Assembly: GCA_002363955.1 (NCBI GenBank)
Contig: DEXE01000006.1
Coordinates: 372,001 to 436,000 of the forward strand
Length of the DNA stretch: 64,000 nt
Origin: Methylophaga sp. UBA3192
GTDB taxonomy: Bacteria > Pseudomonadota > Gammaproteobacteria > Nitrosococcales > Methylophagaceae
Direction: 5' to 3'
Shown: positions 40,815 to 50,298 of the stretch, in pieces
Layout of the letters: every line of letters begins with the position of its first letter
How positions within the stretch are numbered: position 1 is the first letter of the stretch
Position numbers and translations under genes: made by a program
The notes under the pieces: generated by a model
Seen by the model: only the letters and a program-made list of their open reading frames with translations
Database searches by the model: none
What the model was told of the DNA's origin: nothing

Positions 40815-43800
40815 CTAACATTCAGCCCATTGTTTATCTAACCGTTTAGCGGAGACAGGGTAGGCGGTGCCAATTTCCTGAGCAAAAATCGAGATGCGGA
40901 ATTCTTCAATCATCCAGCGGTACTGTTGCATCGCTTCAGTATCAGCACGCTTGATATTTTGCAGATAACGTTGCCAGTATGGGTGGACTTCCTGTTGACG
41001 CTGACGATCCTTAGTCGGATCAGTTTTTAACTTATCCAGCCTGGCGCCAATAGCCCGGAAGTATGCCGGTAAACGCTGTAATGCATCATCCGGTGTGTAA
41101 TGAACAAACCCTTGATAGAGGAGATGAGCTAATTGCTCGCGGATATCTTTAACGGCATGTATTGCTGCCAACGGAATATTTCCGGACAGCCGTTTGGCAA
41201 TTGCATGATATTCACTTAACGGTTCAGCAATCAATCTGGCCAATTGGTTGGCAATGTTGATCAGCTCACTACTTTGTTGTTGCAGACGTTGTTCAAACTG
41301 CTGTTTATCATGAGGCCATTCCTGATCCTTAAGAAAGCAACGGTCGAACGCTACCGCAATCAAGTCCTGTTTGAGCTGTTCGCAAGGGGTGATTTGCCGA
41401 GTGTTTTTTTCATCAAACGGTGCAGCCGGTACATTGGCGTAATGCAGGCACATCTTCTGAATATCCGGCAGATTTTTCTGCAGATATTTGACTTTATCTT
41501 TCTCGGCCAGCATAAACAGCCTTCTCAGTCCCAGGGCTGAAAAGGTTTTTGCCTGCTGCAAGGTATCCATCAAGGTTAGATCAACATGATCAATACGATC
41601 CACCAGAGCAGGATAAGCGGTCATTTCCAAACCGTTTTGTTGCATGACAATCTGTTCAGGAAACGCGTCAAAAGCCCAATCAGTCATGCCGGTTTTTTCA
41701 TAATCTGAATCCGGTAACTGACGGAAGCTGGCAGCCGCTTCTTTCGACCAATCCTGCTTTAACTGATTCAAATCACGGCTTTCGGCCAACAATTCACCCT
41801 GTTCATTCACAAGCTTGAAATTCATTTTCAGATAGAGAGGTAAATCTTCTGGTCGCCAATCATCAGGCTTGATTTCCACACCGGTCATTTTACGTAGTTG
41901 TTCACTTAAAGCCGGCAATAAAGCGCCTTCATATGCTGTCAGGGTTTTCAGGCAACGATCGGCATAATCCGGCACAGGAATAAAATGTCGACGCAAGGAT
42001 TTTGGCAGACTTTTCAGCAGAAAAATCACCTTGTCACGTAGCAATCCCGGTACCAACCACTCATAGCGCTCCGGATCACTTTGATTGAGTAGTGAAAGTG
42101 GAATGGTCTGGGTAATACCATCATGTTGCTTGCCAGGTTCAAAATGATATTCCAGAGGCAATGGAACACGGTTGACCAATAGTTGATCTGGATAACTCTC
42201 CACTGTCACCTGATCAGCATTGTGCTGCATCAGAATTTCACGACTCATAAACAGGCATTGAGGATCTTTTTTCTCAGCCTGTTTGCGCCACTTTTCAAAT
42301 CCCTGGCCATTAATAATATCGTCAGGAATACGTTGCTGATAAAAAGCAAACAGGGTGTCCTCATCTACCAGGACGTCCCGGCGTCGTGATTTTTGCTCCA
42401 GCAGTTCTATCTCATCAACCAGTTGGCGATTGTGTCTGAAAAATTTCGCCTGACAGTTAAAGTCACCATTTACCAGCGCTTCACGAATAAATATTTCGTT
42501 AGAAATCACGCGGTCTAACGGTCCGTAATGAATCTTGCGGCGGTTAACAACGGGTAGCCCATACAGATTGACGCTTTCAAATGCGACCACCTGTGCCGGT
42601 TTTTTCTCCCAGTGGGGATCACTGTATTGGCGTTTAACCAAATCTCCGGCAATCGGCTCGATCCACTCGGGTTCTATTTTGGCGACAATCCGGGCATAAA
42701 GCTGGCCAGTTTCGACCAATTCGGCCGCCATGATCCATTTGGGACCTTTTTTATGTAATGCCGAGCCCGGGAAAATTTTCAGTTTAAGATTTCGGGTGCC
42801 GGCGTAGCTGTGCTGATCAGCTTTCACGGCGACATTGCTTAACAAACCACTGAGCAAAGCCTGGTGAATGGATTGGTAATCAGCTGCTTGCTGATTCGGC
42901 TTAAAGCCCATCTGGGTGGTTTGAACATGCAGCTGCTGATAAATATCATGCCATTCGCGTAATCGCAGGTATGACAGAAAGTTTTCTTTACAGTATTTAC
43001 GAAATTTATTCTGGCTGAGGTGTTTCTGTCTATCGTGGTACAGATCCCATAATTTGAGAAAAGCCAGGAAATCGGAACGCTCATCTTTATATTTGCTGTG
43101 GGCTTCATCGGCAGCCTGTTGTTTATCCATCGGCCGTTCACGTGGATCCTGAATACTCAGAGCACTGGCGATCACTAATACTTCGTTCAGGCTGTTTTGA
43201 TCATTTGCTGCCAGAATCATCCGGGCGATACGCGGATCAATAGGCAGTTTTGCCAGTTGGCGGCCGATTTCGGTGATTTGGCGTTTATCATTAACGGCAT
43301 TAAGTTCTTCCAGCAACCGGTAACCATCATTGATCATCTTCGGAGGCGGGGGGTTAATAAACGGAAACTTTGCCGGATCGCCCAGTTTTAATGCTGTCAT
43401 TTGCAGAATGACTGAAGCCAGATTAGTACGCAGTATTTCCGGATCGGTGAAGGCGGGTCTGGCAGTGAAGTTCTCTTCATCATAAAGACGTATGCACACA
43501 CCAGCCGCTACACGTCCACACCGTCCGGAACGCTGATTGGCACTTGACTGTGAAATTTTTTCTATCGGTAATCGCTGAACTTTATTCCGCACACTGTAGC
43601 GACTGATTCGTGCCAGACCGGGATCGACAACATAACGAATACCGGGCACAGTCAGAGAGGTTTCAGCGACATTGGTTGCCAGGATAATGCGCCGCGGACC
43701 ACCGGTTTTAAATACCCGGTTCTGTTCACTGGCTGACTGGCGGGCAAATAATGGCAGGATTTCCGTATTGGGTGGATGATGTTTACGCAGTGCTTCAGAC

Positions 43801-44702
43801 ACATCACGGATATCACGTTCACCGGAAAGAAAGATGAGCACATCACCCGGTCCGACACGGCACAATTCATCTACGGCCTGAACAATGCCATCCACGAAAT
43901 CCAGATCTTCACTATCATCATCGCGACTCAATAGAGGACGATAACGAATTTCGACAGGGTAGGTTCGGCCACTGACCTCAATCACCGGCGCATTGTTAAA
44001 ATGCTCTGAAAACCTTTTGGTATCAATGGTGGCTGAAGTGATGATCAGTTTCAGATCTGGACGCTTGGGAAGCAGTTGTTTGAGGTAGCCCAGCAGAAAA
44101 TCAATATTCAGACTGCGTTCATGAGCTTCATCAATAATCAGTGTGTCATATTGATTTAAAAAAGGATCATTCTGCGTTTCAGCCAGCAAAATACCATCTG
44201 TCATCAGTTTGATATAACTTTTGTCGGCTTTTACCTGATCATGAAAACGTACTTTATATCCGACTACTTCGCCGATTTCAGATTTAAGCTCTTCGGCAAT
44301 CCTGGTTGCAACCGTCCTTGCCGCAATTCGTCGTGGTTGAGTATGACCGATCAGACCGCCGACACCCCGGCCTAGATCCAGACAGATTTGAGGTAGCTGA
44401 GTGGTTTTACCTGATCCGGTTTCACCACAAAGAATGATGACCTGATTTTGCTGAATAGCGTTAGCGATGTCTTCCCGTCGTTCTATAACAGGAAGATCTG
44501 CATTCAATGATGGCTTCGGAATATTATTAAGACGTTGCTGATAGCGCTGGTTTGAACGTTCAATTTGCTGCTGCAGATTCAGCCATTCAGTTTCATTGGC
44601 GGATTTTTTCTGCAATTGTAATGACCGCCGACGCAGCTTGTGCTGGTCGGCGATCATTGTTTGTTTTATCTGAGACTTTAATTGTTGCTGTAGGTTGTTC
44701 AC
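40815..44702 (-). CDS. hrpA: ATP-dependent RNA helicase HrpA (DEAH family)
   Basis: 1295 residues, the normal HrpA length. Walker A is GETGSGKT (93-100), followed by the DEAH box in TLIIDEAHERSLNIDFLLGY, SAT motif IITSATID, motif VI SSANQRSGRCGRVAAG, the ratchet/OB region, and the long HrpA-specific C-terminal DUF3418 region. HrpA rescues ribosomes stalled on or collided along mRNA. The start is GTG at 44702; the first ~70 residues are basic and glutamine-rich. Confidence 0.96.
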   Translation of the reverse strand: MNNLQQQLKSQIKQTMIADQHKLRRRSLQLQKKSANETEWLNLQQQIERSNQRYQQRLNNIPKPSLNADLPVIERREDIANAIQQNQVIILCGETGSGKTTQLPQICLDLGRGVGGLIGHTQPRRIAARTVATRIAEELKSEIGEVVGYKVRFHDQVKADKSYIKLMTDGILLAETQNDPFLNQYDTLIIDEAHERSLNIDFLLGYLKQLLPKRPDLKLIITSATIDTKRFSEHFNNAPVIEVSGRTYPVEIRYRPLLSRDDDSEDLDFVDGIVQAVDELCRVGPGDVLIFLSGERDIRDVSEALRKHHPPNTEILPLFARQSASEQNRVFKTGGPRRIILATNVAETSLTVPGIRYVVDPGLARISRYSVRNKVQRLPIEKISQSSANQRSGRCGRVAAGVCIRLYDEENFTARPAFTDPEILRTNLASVILQMTALKLGDPAKFPFINPPPPKMINDGYRLLEELNAVNDKRQITEIGRQLAKLPIDPRIARMILAANDQNSLNEVLVIASALSIQDPRERPMDKQQAADEAHSKYKDERSDFLAFLKLWDLYHDRQKHLSQNKFRKYCKENFLSYLRLREWHDIYQQLHVQTTQMGFKPNQQAADYQSIHQALLSGLLSNVAVKADQHSYAGTRNLKLKIFPGSALHKKGPKWIMAAELVETGQLYARIVAKIEPEWIEPIAGDLVKRQYSDPHWEKKPAQVVAFESVNLYGLPVVNRRKIHYGPLDRVISNEIFIREALVNGDFNCQAKFFRHNRQLVDEIELLEQKSRRRDVLVDEDTLFAFYQQRIPDDIINGQGFEKWRKQAEKKDPQCLFMSREILMQHNADQVTVESYPDQLLVNRVPLPLEYHFEPGKQHDGITQTIPLSLLNQSDPERYEWLVPGLLRDKVIFLLKSLPKSLRRHFIPVPDYADRCLKTLTAYEGALLPALSEQLRKMTGVEIKPDDWRPEDLPLYLKMNFKLVNEQGELLAESRDLNQLKQDWSKEAAASFRQLPDSDYEKTGMTDWAFDAFPEQIVMQQNGLEMTAYPALVDRIDHVDLTLMDTLQQAKTFSALGLRRLFMLAEKDKVKYLQKNLPDIQKMCLHYANVPAAPFDEKNTRQITPCEQLKQDLIAVAFDRCFLKDQEWPHDKQQFEQRLQQQSSELINIANQLARLIAEPLSEYHAIAKRLSGNIPLAAIHAVKDIREQLAHLLYQGFVHYTPDDALQRLPAYFRAIGARLDKLKTDPTKDRQRQQEVHPYWQRYLQNIKRADTEAMQQYRWMIEEFRISIFAQEIGTAYPVSAKRLDKQWAEC

Positions 44703-44787
44703 TGATCTTCAATTTATCCGTACGCATTAATAGTCCCAGCGGCAAATATCATACAGAGCCGGCGCTACTATGTCTGGTTAGGTGCTT

Positions 44788-45762
44788 TTACAGACTCCAG
44801 GAAAGTGACAAAGTATATTTGAAATCGTTTTTACTGATGTCATCTTCCGTTTCAGAATCGTATTCATTGGACATACCGACTTTTAATGCCACGCCAGCTC
44901 GTTCGTCCAGATCCAGGATCCAGTCAAAAGTGGTCACATTACGATATGCATCAAAAGAGTCAAAGCTTGGGTAAAAAGTATTGGCTAGTGCCAAGCGTTG
45001 CGCTGCATTAATGCGCCAGCGTGATTCAAGACCCAACAACCCCTCAGGAGTAAATTCCTGACGCTCTCCACCAAATGTTTTATTAAACCCCACACCTGAA
45101 CGACCAACGAATAAAAAGTCTTCGGAGTTGGCAAATTCATAACCAAAACCACTATTGGCATTAACACGATAATCGTAATCTTTGAATCGATCGATATCAA
45201 AACGTCCACCGGCAAAGGTAAACCAGGGTGTGGTTGGTTTTAACCAGTCACGGTTAATTGAACTAAAAAAGCTGTTGTCAGAAGTTTCCTCTTCTGACTT
45301 GGCATAGAAATAAGCCGTGCGACTGTTAATACGGGTTTTTTCAGTTGCAAGATCAGCATTGAATGCCACGTTTACCTTACTGTTATCTGATTTTCCGCGA
45401 CTTCCTGCCAACCCTAAATCGAAACGTCTTTCCCAATCAGATAGCCAGCCGGTGCCAAATAAACCGTTATCTTCAGGTTCTGCCTGAGCGATTTCAGCTG
45501 GTTCGATAGTGGGGGCGGCAGACGTTTGCTCGGATGGCGTTTGTTGAGCCAGAGCTTCATAGTTGGTTTTTATATCAGCAACGGTATTAGTATTGATGAC
45601 CATTTCCCCGAGAAGCTGATGTTTGATAGTAAGAGATTCCTGATTACGCTCTAATAAGTCACCTTGAAGTCGGTCACCATTGGTTAAAATCAATGTGACA
45701 GGTGCTGCGTGGGATAGAACAGGAGCCAGTAAACAAATAAAAACGATTTTTTTCAGAAACAA
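44788..45762 (-). CDS. DUF481 outer-membrane beta-barrel protein
   Basis: 324 residues with a signal peptide (IVFICLLAPVLSHA), an N-terminal SH3-like segment (VTLILTNGDRLQGDLLERNQ, then EMVINTNTVADI), a spacer, and a C-terminal DUF481 barrel starting at LGLAGSRGKSDNSKVNVAFN and ending KYTLSLSWSL with a terminal aromatic/Leu pattern. YdiY-type proteins of this family are salt- or acid-stress-linked. The start appears to be TTG 45762, with AGGA 7 bp upstream and a perfect hairpin immediately before it. Confidence 0.82.
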   Translation of the reverse strand: MFLKKIVFICLLAPVLSHAAPVTLILTNGDRLQGDLLERNQESLTIKHQLLGEMVINTNTVADIKTNYEALAQQTPSEQTSAAPTIEPAEIAQAEPEDNGLFGTGWLSDWERRFDLGLAGSRGKSDNSKVNVAFNADLATEKTRINSRTAYFYAKSEEETSDNSFFSSINRDWLKPTTPWFTFAGGRFDIDRFKDYDYRVNANSGFGYEFANSEDFLFVGRSGVGFNKTFGGERQEFTPEGLLGLESRWRINAAQRLALANTFYPSFDSFDAYRNVTTFDWILDLDERAGVALKVGMSNEYDSETEDDISKNDFKYTLSLSWSL

Positions 45763-45772
45763 AATGATTTCC

Positions 45773-45795
45773 TATGGCAGATTTTGACTGCCATA
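45773..45795 (-). promoter_or_regulatory. Hairpin abutting the DUF481 ribosome-binding site
   Basis: TATGGCAG (45773-45780) and CTGCCATA (45788-45795) form a perfect 8-bp stem with a 7-base loop. On the minus strand the stem runs straight into the AGGAAAT ribosome-binding site of the DUF481 gene, whose start is TTG. Confidence 0.5.
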
Positions 45796-45854
45796 TACTA
45801 GCGATAACCAGGTCGAATGTCAGTTGATATTTAAGGGAAATTTTTCCCTAAATG

Positions 45855-46319
45855 TTAACACCCGTCATTGTTTACAGTGCCATCGGGCATCGTGGTATTG
45901 CAGAATTTGATCCCTCTGTCATGTACACCAATCATTGATGCACCAGTTAAGTCTGCACCAGACATGTCGGAAAAGATTAAATGCGCTCCGTCCAGGGTAG
46001 CATTTTTCAGATTGGCATCAATTAACTGGGTGTAATCCATTAATGAATTACTGAGATTGGCACCTTCCAGCTGAGCACCGTGCATACGGGAGTGAGTAAA
46101 CCAGGCGCCTTTAACATTCGCATTGGTGAGGATGATGCCTTTGAGGTTTGCTTCGCTCATATCCGCACCTTGCAAATCATGATTTTCCAAGGGGGCTTCG
46201 CTTAAATCACAGTGATGGCACTGGTTTTGTTCGAGTAGCCTTTTAAGATAGATTTTATCGTAGGCGAAGGCTGCTGTACTGCATAAACTCAGGGCTGTGA
46301 TAATCACCATTGATTTCAT
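45855..46319 (-). CDS. Secreted pentapeptide-repeat protein
   Basis: 154 residues: signal peptide (VIITALSLCSTAAFA), a short cysteine-containing segment (EQNQCHHCDLSEAPL), then consecutive A(D/N)LXX repeats (GADMSEANLKG, GANLSNSLMDYTQL, DANLKNATLDGAHL, GADLTGASMIG) forming a right-handed beta-helix, and a C-terminal Cys pair (FCNTTMPDGTVNNDGC). Similar secreted proteins in many proteobacteria have no known function. Confidence 0.85.
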   Translation of the reverse strand: MKSMVIITALSLCSTAAFAYDKIYLKRLLEQNQCHHCDLSEAPLENHDLQGADMSEANLKGIILTNANVKGAWFTHSRMHGAQLEGANLSNSLMDYTQLIDANLKNATLDGAHLIFSDMSGADLTGASMIGVHDRGIKFCNTTMPDGTVNNDGC

Positions 46320-46349
46320 TATGTTTCCCTCAACTTCATTGATTTAGCG

Positions 46350-46943
46350 TTAGTCTGTCCAGCGGTTCTCAAAAAAATGTTTGCTTAAAGGACGTCGTTC
46401 TCTTGCCTTTAGTTCCCGTTCCAATGCTTCAGTGCTCAAGCTATCAAGTGGAGCAGGGTAACCAATCGCTATCACCGACCACAAATTTATTTCTGATGGG
46501 ATTGATAAGGCTTCACGCAGTTTGTCGACATCAAAGCCACCCATTTGGTGAGACATCAATCCAGCTGCTGTCGCCTGCAGGCACATATTCAGACTTGCAG
46601 CACCAGTATCATAGCCATTCCATATGTTCGCATTTTCGTTTTGGGAAAACTGGGGGCGTGAAGCGGTGACAATTAATAACGGTGCATTAACCGCCCAGGT
46701 TTGATTGCCTGGTGAGAGACTGTCCAGTGTCTTATGCCAGCTTATTTCATCTTTGAATCTGTTGCAGATAATGTAGCGCCATGGCGCTTCGCCATAACAA
46801 GAGGGCGCCCACAATGCAGCTTCACAAAGGGCTGTAATAGTATCGTCACTTACAGCTTGTGTTGGATCGAATGCCTTGCCACTCCATCGCTCAGCGATAA
46901 TGCTGGCGAGTTTCTGTTCAGTTTCAGCGGGTTTTTGAATCAA
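46350..46943 (-). CDS. Nitroreductase-family FMN oxidoreductase
   Basis: 197 residues of the nitroreductase fold: RWSGKAFDPTQAVSDDTITA, ALWAPSCYGEAPWRYIICN (FMN phosphate and isoalloxazine contacts), GAASLNMCLQATAAGLMSHQ and the C-terminal AIGYPAP. It appears to start with TTG at 46943; no in-frame ATG precedes the conserved region. It may reduce quinones, nitroaromatics or an unsaturated carbonyl; the substrate is unknown. Confidence 0.87.
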   Translation of the reverse strand: MIQKPAETEQKLASIIAERWSGKAFDPTQAVSDDTITALCEAALWAPSCYGEAPWRYIICNRFKDEISWHKTLDSLSPGNQTWAVNAPLLIVTASRPQFSQNENANIWNGYDTGAASLNMCLQATAAGLMSHQMGGFDVDKLREALSIPSEINLWSVIAIGYPAPLDSLSTEALERELKARERRPLSKHFFENRWTD

Positions 46944-46974
46944 AATGATATCCCGTATAGCTTAGTGACTAAGA

Positions 46975-47268
46975 TTAACGCGGTAATTGAATGACTGGTT
47001 TTTCTGCCGGGCGATAAAAACCACCAATGTGACCAATCATCATGACTAAATCTGCGCCGGTTTTTTCCGCAATTTCATCGAGCATTTGCTTGCGCTCTGT
47101 TTTTTCCTGTCCGCTGACGCGTACTTTAATCAGCTCATGATAAGCCAGTGCATTTTCAATTTCGGCCAGAACGGCTTCAGAAAGACCAGCGTTACCGACC
47201 ATTACAACGGGTTTTAGTGGATGGGCCAATCCTTTCAGATATCGGCGTTGTTTATCATTGACTGCCAT
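46975..47268 (-). CDS. yhbY: YhbY, CRM-domain ribosome-assembly RNA-binding protein
   Basis: 97 residues consisting of one CRM domain: QRRYLKGLAHPLKPVVMVGN, GLSEAVLAEIENALAYHELI, KVRVSG and MIGHIGGFYRP. E. coli YhbY binds pre-50S particles. It is divergent from rlmKL, another 50S-modifying gene, with about 50 bp between starts. Confidence 0.94.
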   Translation of the reverse strand: MAVNDKQRRYLKGLAHPLKPVVMVGNAGLSEAVLAEIENALAYHELIKVRVSGQEKTERKQMLDEIAEKTGADLVMMIGHIGGFYRPAEKPVIQLPR

Positions 47269-47317
47269 GAGTAGGGCTACCTGTATTAAAATGCCGTGAT
47301 TATATCAGGATAGTTTC

Positions 47318-49552
47318 ATGACTAAACATAAGTTCACCGTTACTGCAGCTCGTGGCATGTTGCCTCTGCTCGAAGAAGAACTCAAACAAATCGGCATTAA
47401 ACAATACAAAACAGAAGCAGGTAGTATTCGTTTTACCGGTAGTCTCAAAGAAGCCTATCAGGTCTGTTTGTGGTCGCGTGTTGCGGTCCGGGTTTTGATG
47501 CCAATTGCCCACTTTTCGGCCGAAACGACCGAGCAACTTTACAACGGAATTAAAGAACTGGCCTGGGAACAGCATATTGATGCTGAAGACACCACTTTAG
47601 CCGTCGATTTTAATAGCTTTCGTTCAAAAATCCACCACACACAATTTGGTGCACAGAAAGTCAAAGACGCCATCGTGGATAGATTACGTGATCTGTTCGG
47701 CACAAGGCCTTCAGTGGATTTGCATCAGCCGGACCTGCGGGTCAATGTCTATCTCAAGCATAACCAGGCAATTGTCAGTCTCGATTTGTCAGGTGAGAGC
47801 CTGCATAAACGTGGTTATCGCGTCAGCCCAACTAATGCGCCGATTAAAGAACATCTGGCTGCTGCGATTTTGCTTTCAGCCGAATGGCCAAAGCTGGCTC
47901 GGGAAGGTTGGGCATTGCTGGACCCTATGTGTGGCAGCGGTACTTTTTTAATTGAAGCGGCCCTGATGGCTGCCGATATCGCACCCGGGTTGCAACGTGA
48001 TTATTTTGGTTTTCTTTATTGGAAACAACACGATAAAACTGCCTGGCAGCAATTAAAAGCTGATGCCGAAAGACGGCGCTTAAGTGGTCTAGCACGTTTG
48101 CCGATGATCATGGGCGGCGATCAGGATAAAACTGCTGTCACAGCGGCGCAGGCTAATATTGAAGCAGCAGGACTCAGTGATCGCATTCAGGTCATTCATC
48201 GGGATCTGCAAAATTGGGCTACGGTGGCGCAAACATTGCCGGAAGTGGGCTTGGTCGTGTCGAATCCGCCTTATGGCCAACGTATTGGTGACACCGATGC
48301 ATTACATGAGTTGTATGAAGCATTAGGTGATTTAGTTAATCAGCATTTACCGGCATGGCGCACGACTATTATTACCGACAATGCCCAACTGGGTAAATTG
48401 ACCGGTCTGACCCTATTTGACAGCAAACCATTTGATAACGGGCCGATTGCCTGTGAAGTGTTGTCATACCGTGCCCCTAAACCATTACGCCGTGATGCCA
48501 AACCCGTGCAGCAGGAAATGACTACTTCTCCTTCACCCTGGGATAAAACATCAAAGACCAAACCAAAGCCTGTTGTTAAATCATCTGTGGTTGAAAAGAT
48601 TTCCCCGCAAGCAGAAATGTTTGCCAATCGATTGAAAAAGAATATTCGCCATCTGGCGAAATGGGCACGTAAAAATCATCTGGATTGCTATCGTGTCTAC
48701 GATGCTGATTTGCCGGATTATGCCGTGGCCATTGATATCTATGGTGACTATGTCCATGTGCAGGAATATGCTCCGCCAGCCGATATTGATCCGCTCAAAG
48801 CCAGTGAACGTCTGGATGAAGTGATGCAGATTATTCCGGTCGTTTTGGGGGTGAGCAATGATAAGGTCGCATTGAAGCTACGTCAGAAACAGCGTGGCTC
48901 AAACCAATACGAATCTCAGGCGGCGTTACGCCAGCGTTTTGAAGTACGGGAAAATGACTTGCGGTTCTGGATTAATCTGACGGATTATCTTGATACCGGT
49001 TTATTTCTGGATCATCGCATTACACGGCAGATGCTGGCTGAAATCAGTAGAGGCAAAGCTTTTCTGAATCTGTTTGCTTACACTGGCAGCGCGACAGTTT
49101 ATGCAGCAGCAGGCGGGGCAAAATCCACCACCACGGTTGATATGTCCAATACCTACCTGGGTTGGGCCAAAGATAATATGCAGTTGAATAACCTTGTCGG
49201 TGAACAGCATCAGTATATCCGTGCGGATGTACTGGCCTGGTTAAACGAACCAGCCACCCAGGATTTACGCTTTGATTTGATTTTTGTCGATCCACCGACT
49301 TTTTCCAACTCCAACAAAATGGAAGGGGTCTTTGATATTCAGCGTGACTATATCGATATGCTGCATAAAATCGCCGGGATGTTGAATCCAGGTGGGGAGA
49401 TTTTCTTTTCTACCAATCGCCGTGACTTCAAACTGGATGCCGAAGCATTAAAAGGTCTGGATATAAAGGACATTAGCAAGGCCACATTACCAATTGATTT
49501 TGAACGTAATTCAAAAATCCATTATTGCTGGCGAATACAGAAATCAGCTTGA
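47318..49552 (+). CDS. rlmL: RlmKL, bifunctional 23S rRNA methyltransferase
   Basis: 744 residues, the full fused form. The N-terminal THUMP domain (~45-155) and RlmL methyltransferase (DPMCGSGTFLIEAALMA, catalytic SNPPYGQR) make m2G2445. The C-terminal RlmK half (~465-744, LNLFAYTGSATVYAAAGGAK, FVDPPTFSNS) makes m7G2069. Both active sites are intact. Its last 9 bp overlap the convergent parA-like gene. Confidence 0.96.
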   Translation: MTKHKFTVTAARGMLPLLEEELKQIGIKQYKTEAGSIRFTGSLKEAYQVCLWSRVAVRVLMPIAHFSAETTEQLYNGIKELAWEQHIDAEDTTLAVDFNSFRSKIHHTQFGAQKVKDAIVDRLRDLFGTRPSVDLHQPDLRVNVYLKHNQAIVSLDLSGESLHKRGYRVSPTNAPIKEHLAAAILLSAEWPKLAREGWALLDPMCGSGTFLIEAALMAADIAPGLQRDYFGFLYWKQHDKTAWQQLKADAERRRLSGLARLPMIMGGDQDKTAVTAAQANIEAAGLSDRIQVIHRDLQNWATVAQTLPEVGLVVSNPPYGQRIGDTDALHELYEALGDLVNQHLPAWRTTIITDNAQLGKLTGLTLFDSKPFDNGPIACEVLSYRAPKPLRRDAKPVQQEMTTSPSPWDKTSKTKPKPVVKSSVVEKISPQAEMFANRLKKNIRHLAKWARKNHLDCYRVYDADLPDYAVAIDIYGDYVHVQEYAPPADIDPLKASERLDEVMQIIPVVLGVSNDKVALKLRQKQRGSNQYESQAALRQRFEVRENDLRFWINLTDYLDTGLFLDHRITRQMLAEISRGKAFLNLFAYTGSATVYAAAGGAKSTTTVDMSNTYLGWAKDNMQLNNLVGEQHQYIRADVLAWLNEPATQDLRFDLIFVDPPTFSNSNKMEGVFDIQRDYIDMLHKIAGMLNPGGEIFFSTNRRDFKLDAEALKGLDIKDISKATLPIDFERNSKIHYCWRIQKSA

Positions 49553-50296
49553 ACTGTCGAGTGTGAGTTTAATTTCCTGCCACAACGCCTGGTAGGCTTT
49601 GTTGACGGCTGAGTTTGCCGCAAATGTGGCTAATGGTGCTCTCATATCACCCATTTTTTCTACCACGGCGGCGTAGGGGATGGCTGTTTGCAAGCCATGC
49701 TTTAACATCTTTGGTGGATGAGCCAGCATCACGCGATGCAGACTGCGGCGACGATCTGCCATGGTAAAAAAGGCGTGTAATCGTTTGGGTCTGAGATTGT
49801 TATCTTTAAAAAAATCTCGGGTTTGTTCGAAGGTACGCATCGATAAATGGCTGGGAATAATCGGCACATAAATCGCTTCAGCTGCCGCAAACATTTGCTC
49901 AGTCAGTTCCGAAAAGCTGGGTGGACAATCCAGCACGATTAACGAATAGCTTTCACCAAATGGTGCTAACAGTTTGGCCAGTTGATTTTTATTATCCCCG
50001 GCTTTTGCCAAATCCAAATCCATTTGCCGAAATGAAAAGTCGGCGGGAATGATATCCAGTGATGGATAATCGGTATTTTTAACTAACTCACCAATGGCGG
50101 TTTTACCCGACAGCAGTTTTTTGGGTTCTGCTTTAGACTTGCTTTTACGTTGCAGTAACCAGCTGGCAGCTCCCTGCGGGTCAAGATCCCAGAGTAAGGT
50201 AGGGATTCCCTCATTTGCAGCCTGCCAGGCAATATTAACCGCTGAGGTCGTTTTACCCACGCCACCTTTCAAATTAAAAAATGCGATGATTTGCAT
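49544..50296 (-). CDS. Orphan ParA-family ATPase downstream of ppk1
   Basis: A 250-residue deviant-Walker ParA ATPase. The P-loop is FNLKGGVGKTT with signature Lys10, Walker A' is WDLDPQGAASWLLQ, Walker B LIVLDCPPSFSELT. There is no N-terminal HTH and no parB nearby, so it is not the chromosome-segregation ParA. It starts 2 bp after the ppk1 stop and must be cotranscribed with it. ParA-type ATPases position varied cargos (plasmids, carboxysomes, chemoreceptors); linkage to polyphosphate kinase makes polyphosphate granules a candidate cargo, by inference only. Confidence 0.88.
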   Translation of the reverse strand: MQIIAFFNLKGGVGKTTSAVNIAWQAANEGIPTLLWDLDPQGAASWLLQRKSKSKAEPKKLLSGKTAIGELVKNTDYPSLDIIPADFSFRQMDLDLAKAGDNKNQLAKLLAPFGESYSLIVLDCPPSFSELTEQMFAAAEAIYVPIIPSHLSMRTFEQTRDFFKDNNLRPKRLHAFFTMADRRRSLHRVMLAHPPKMLKHGLQTAIPYAAVVEKMGDMRAPLATFAANSAVNKAYQALWQEIKLTLDSSS

Positions 50297-50298
50297 GA

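Noticed and set aside
49544..50296. Chromosome-partition ParA
   Set aside because: No parB, parS-like repeats, gidA/gidB or rsmG neighbours; it is linked to ppk1 instead.
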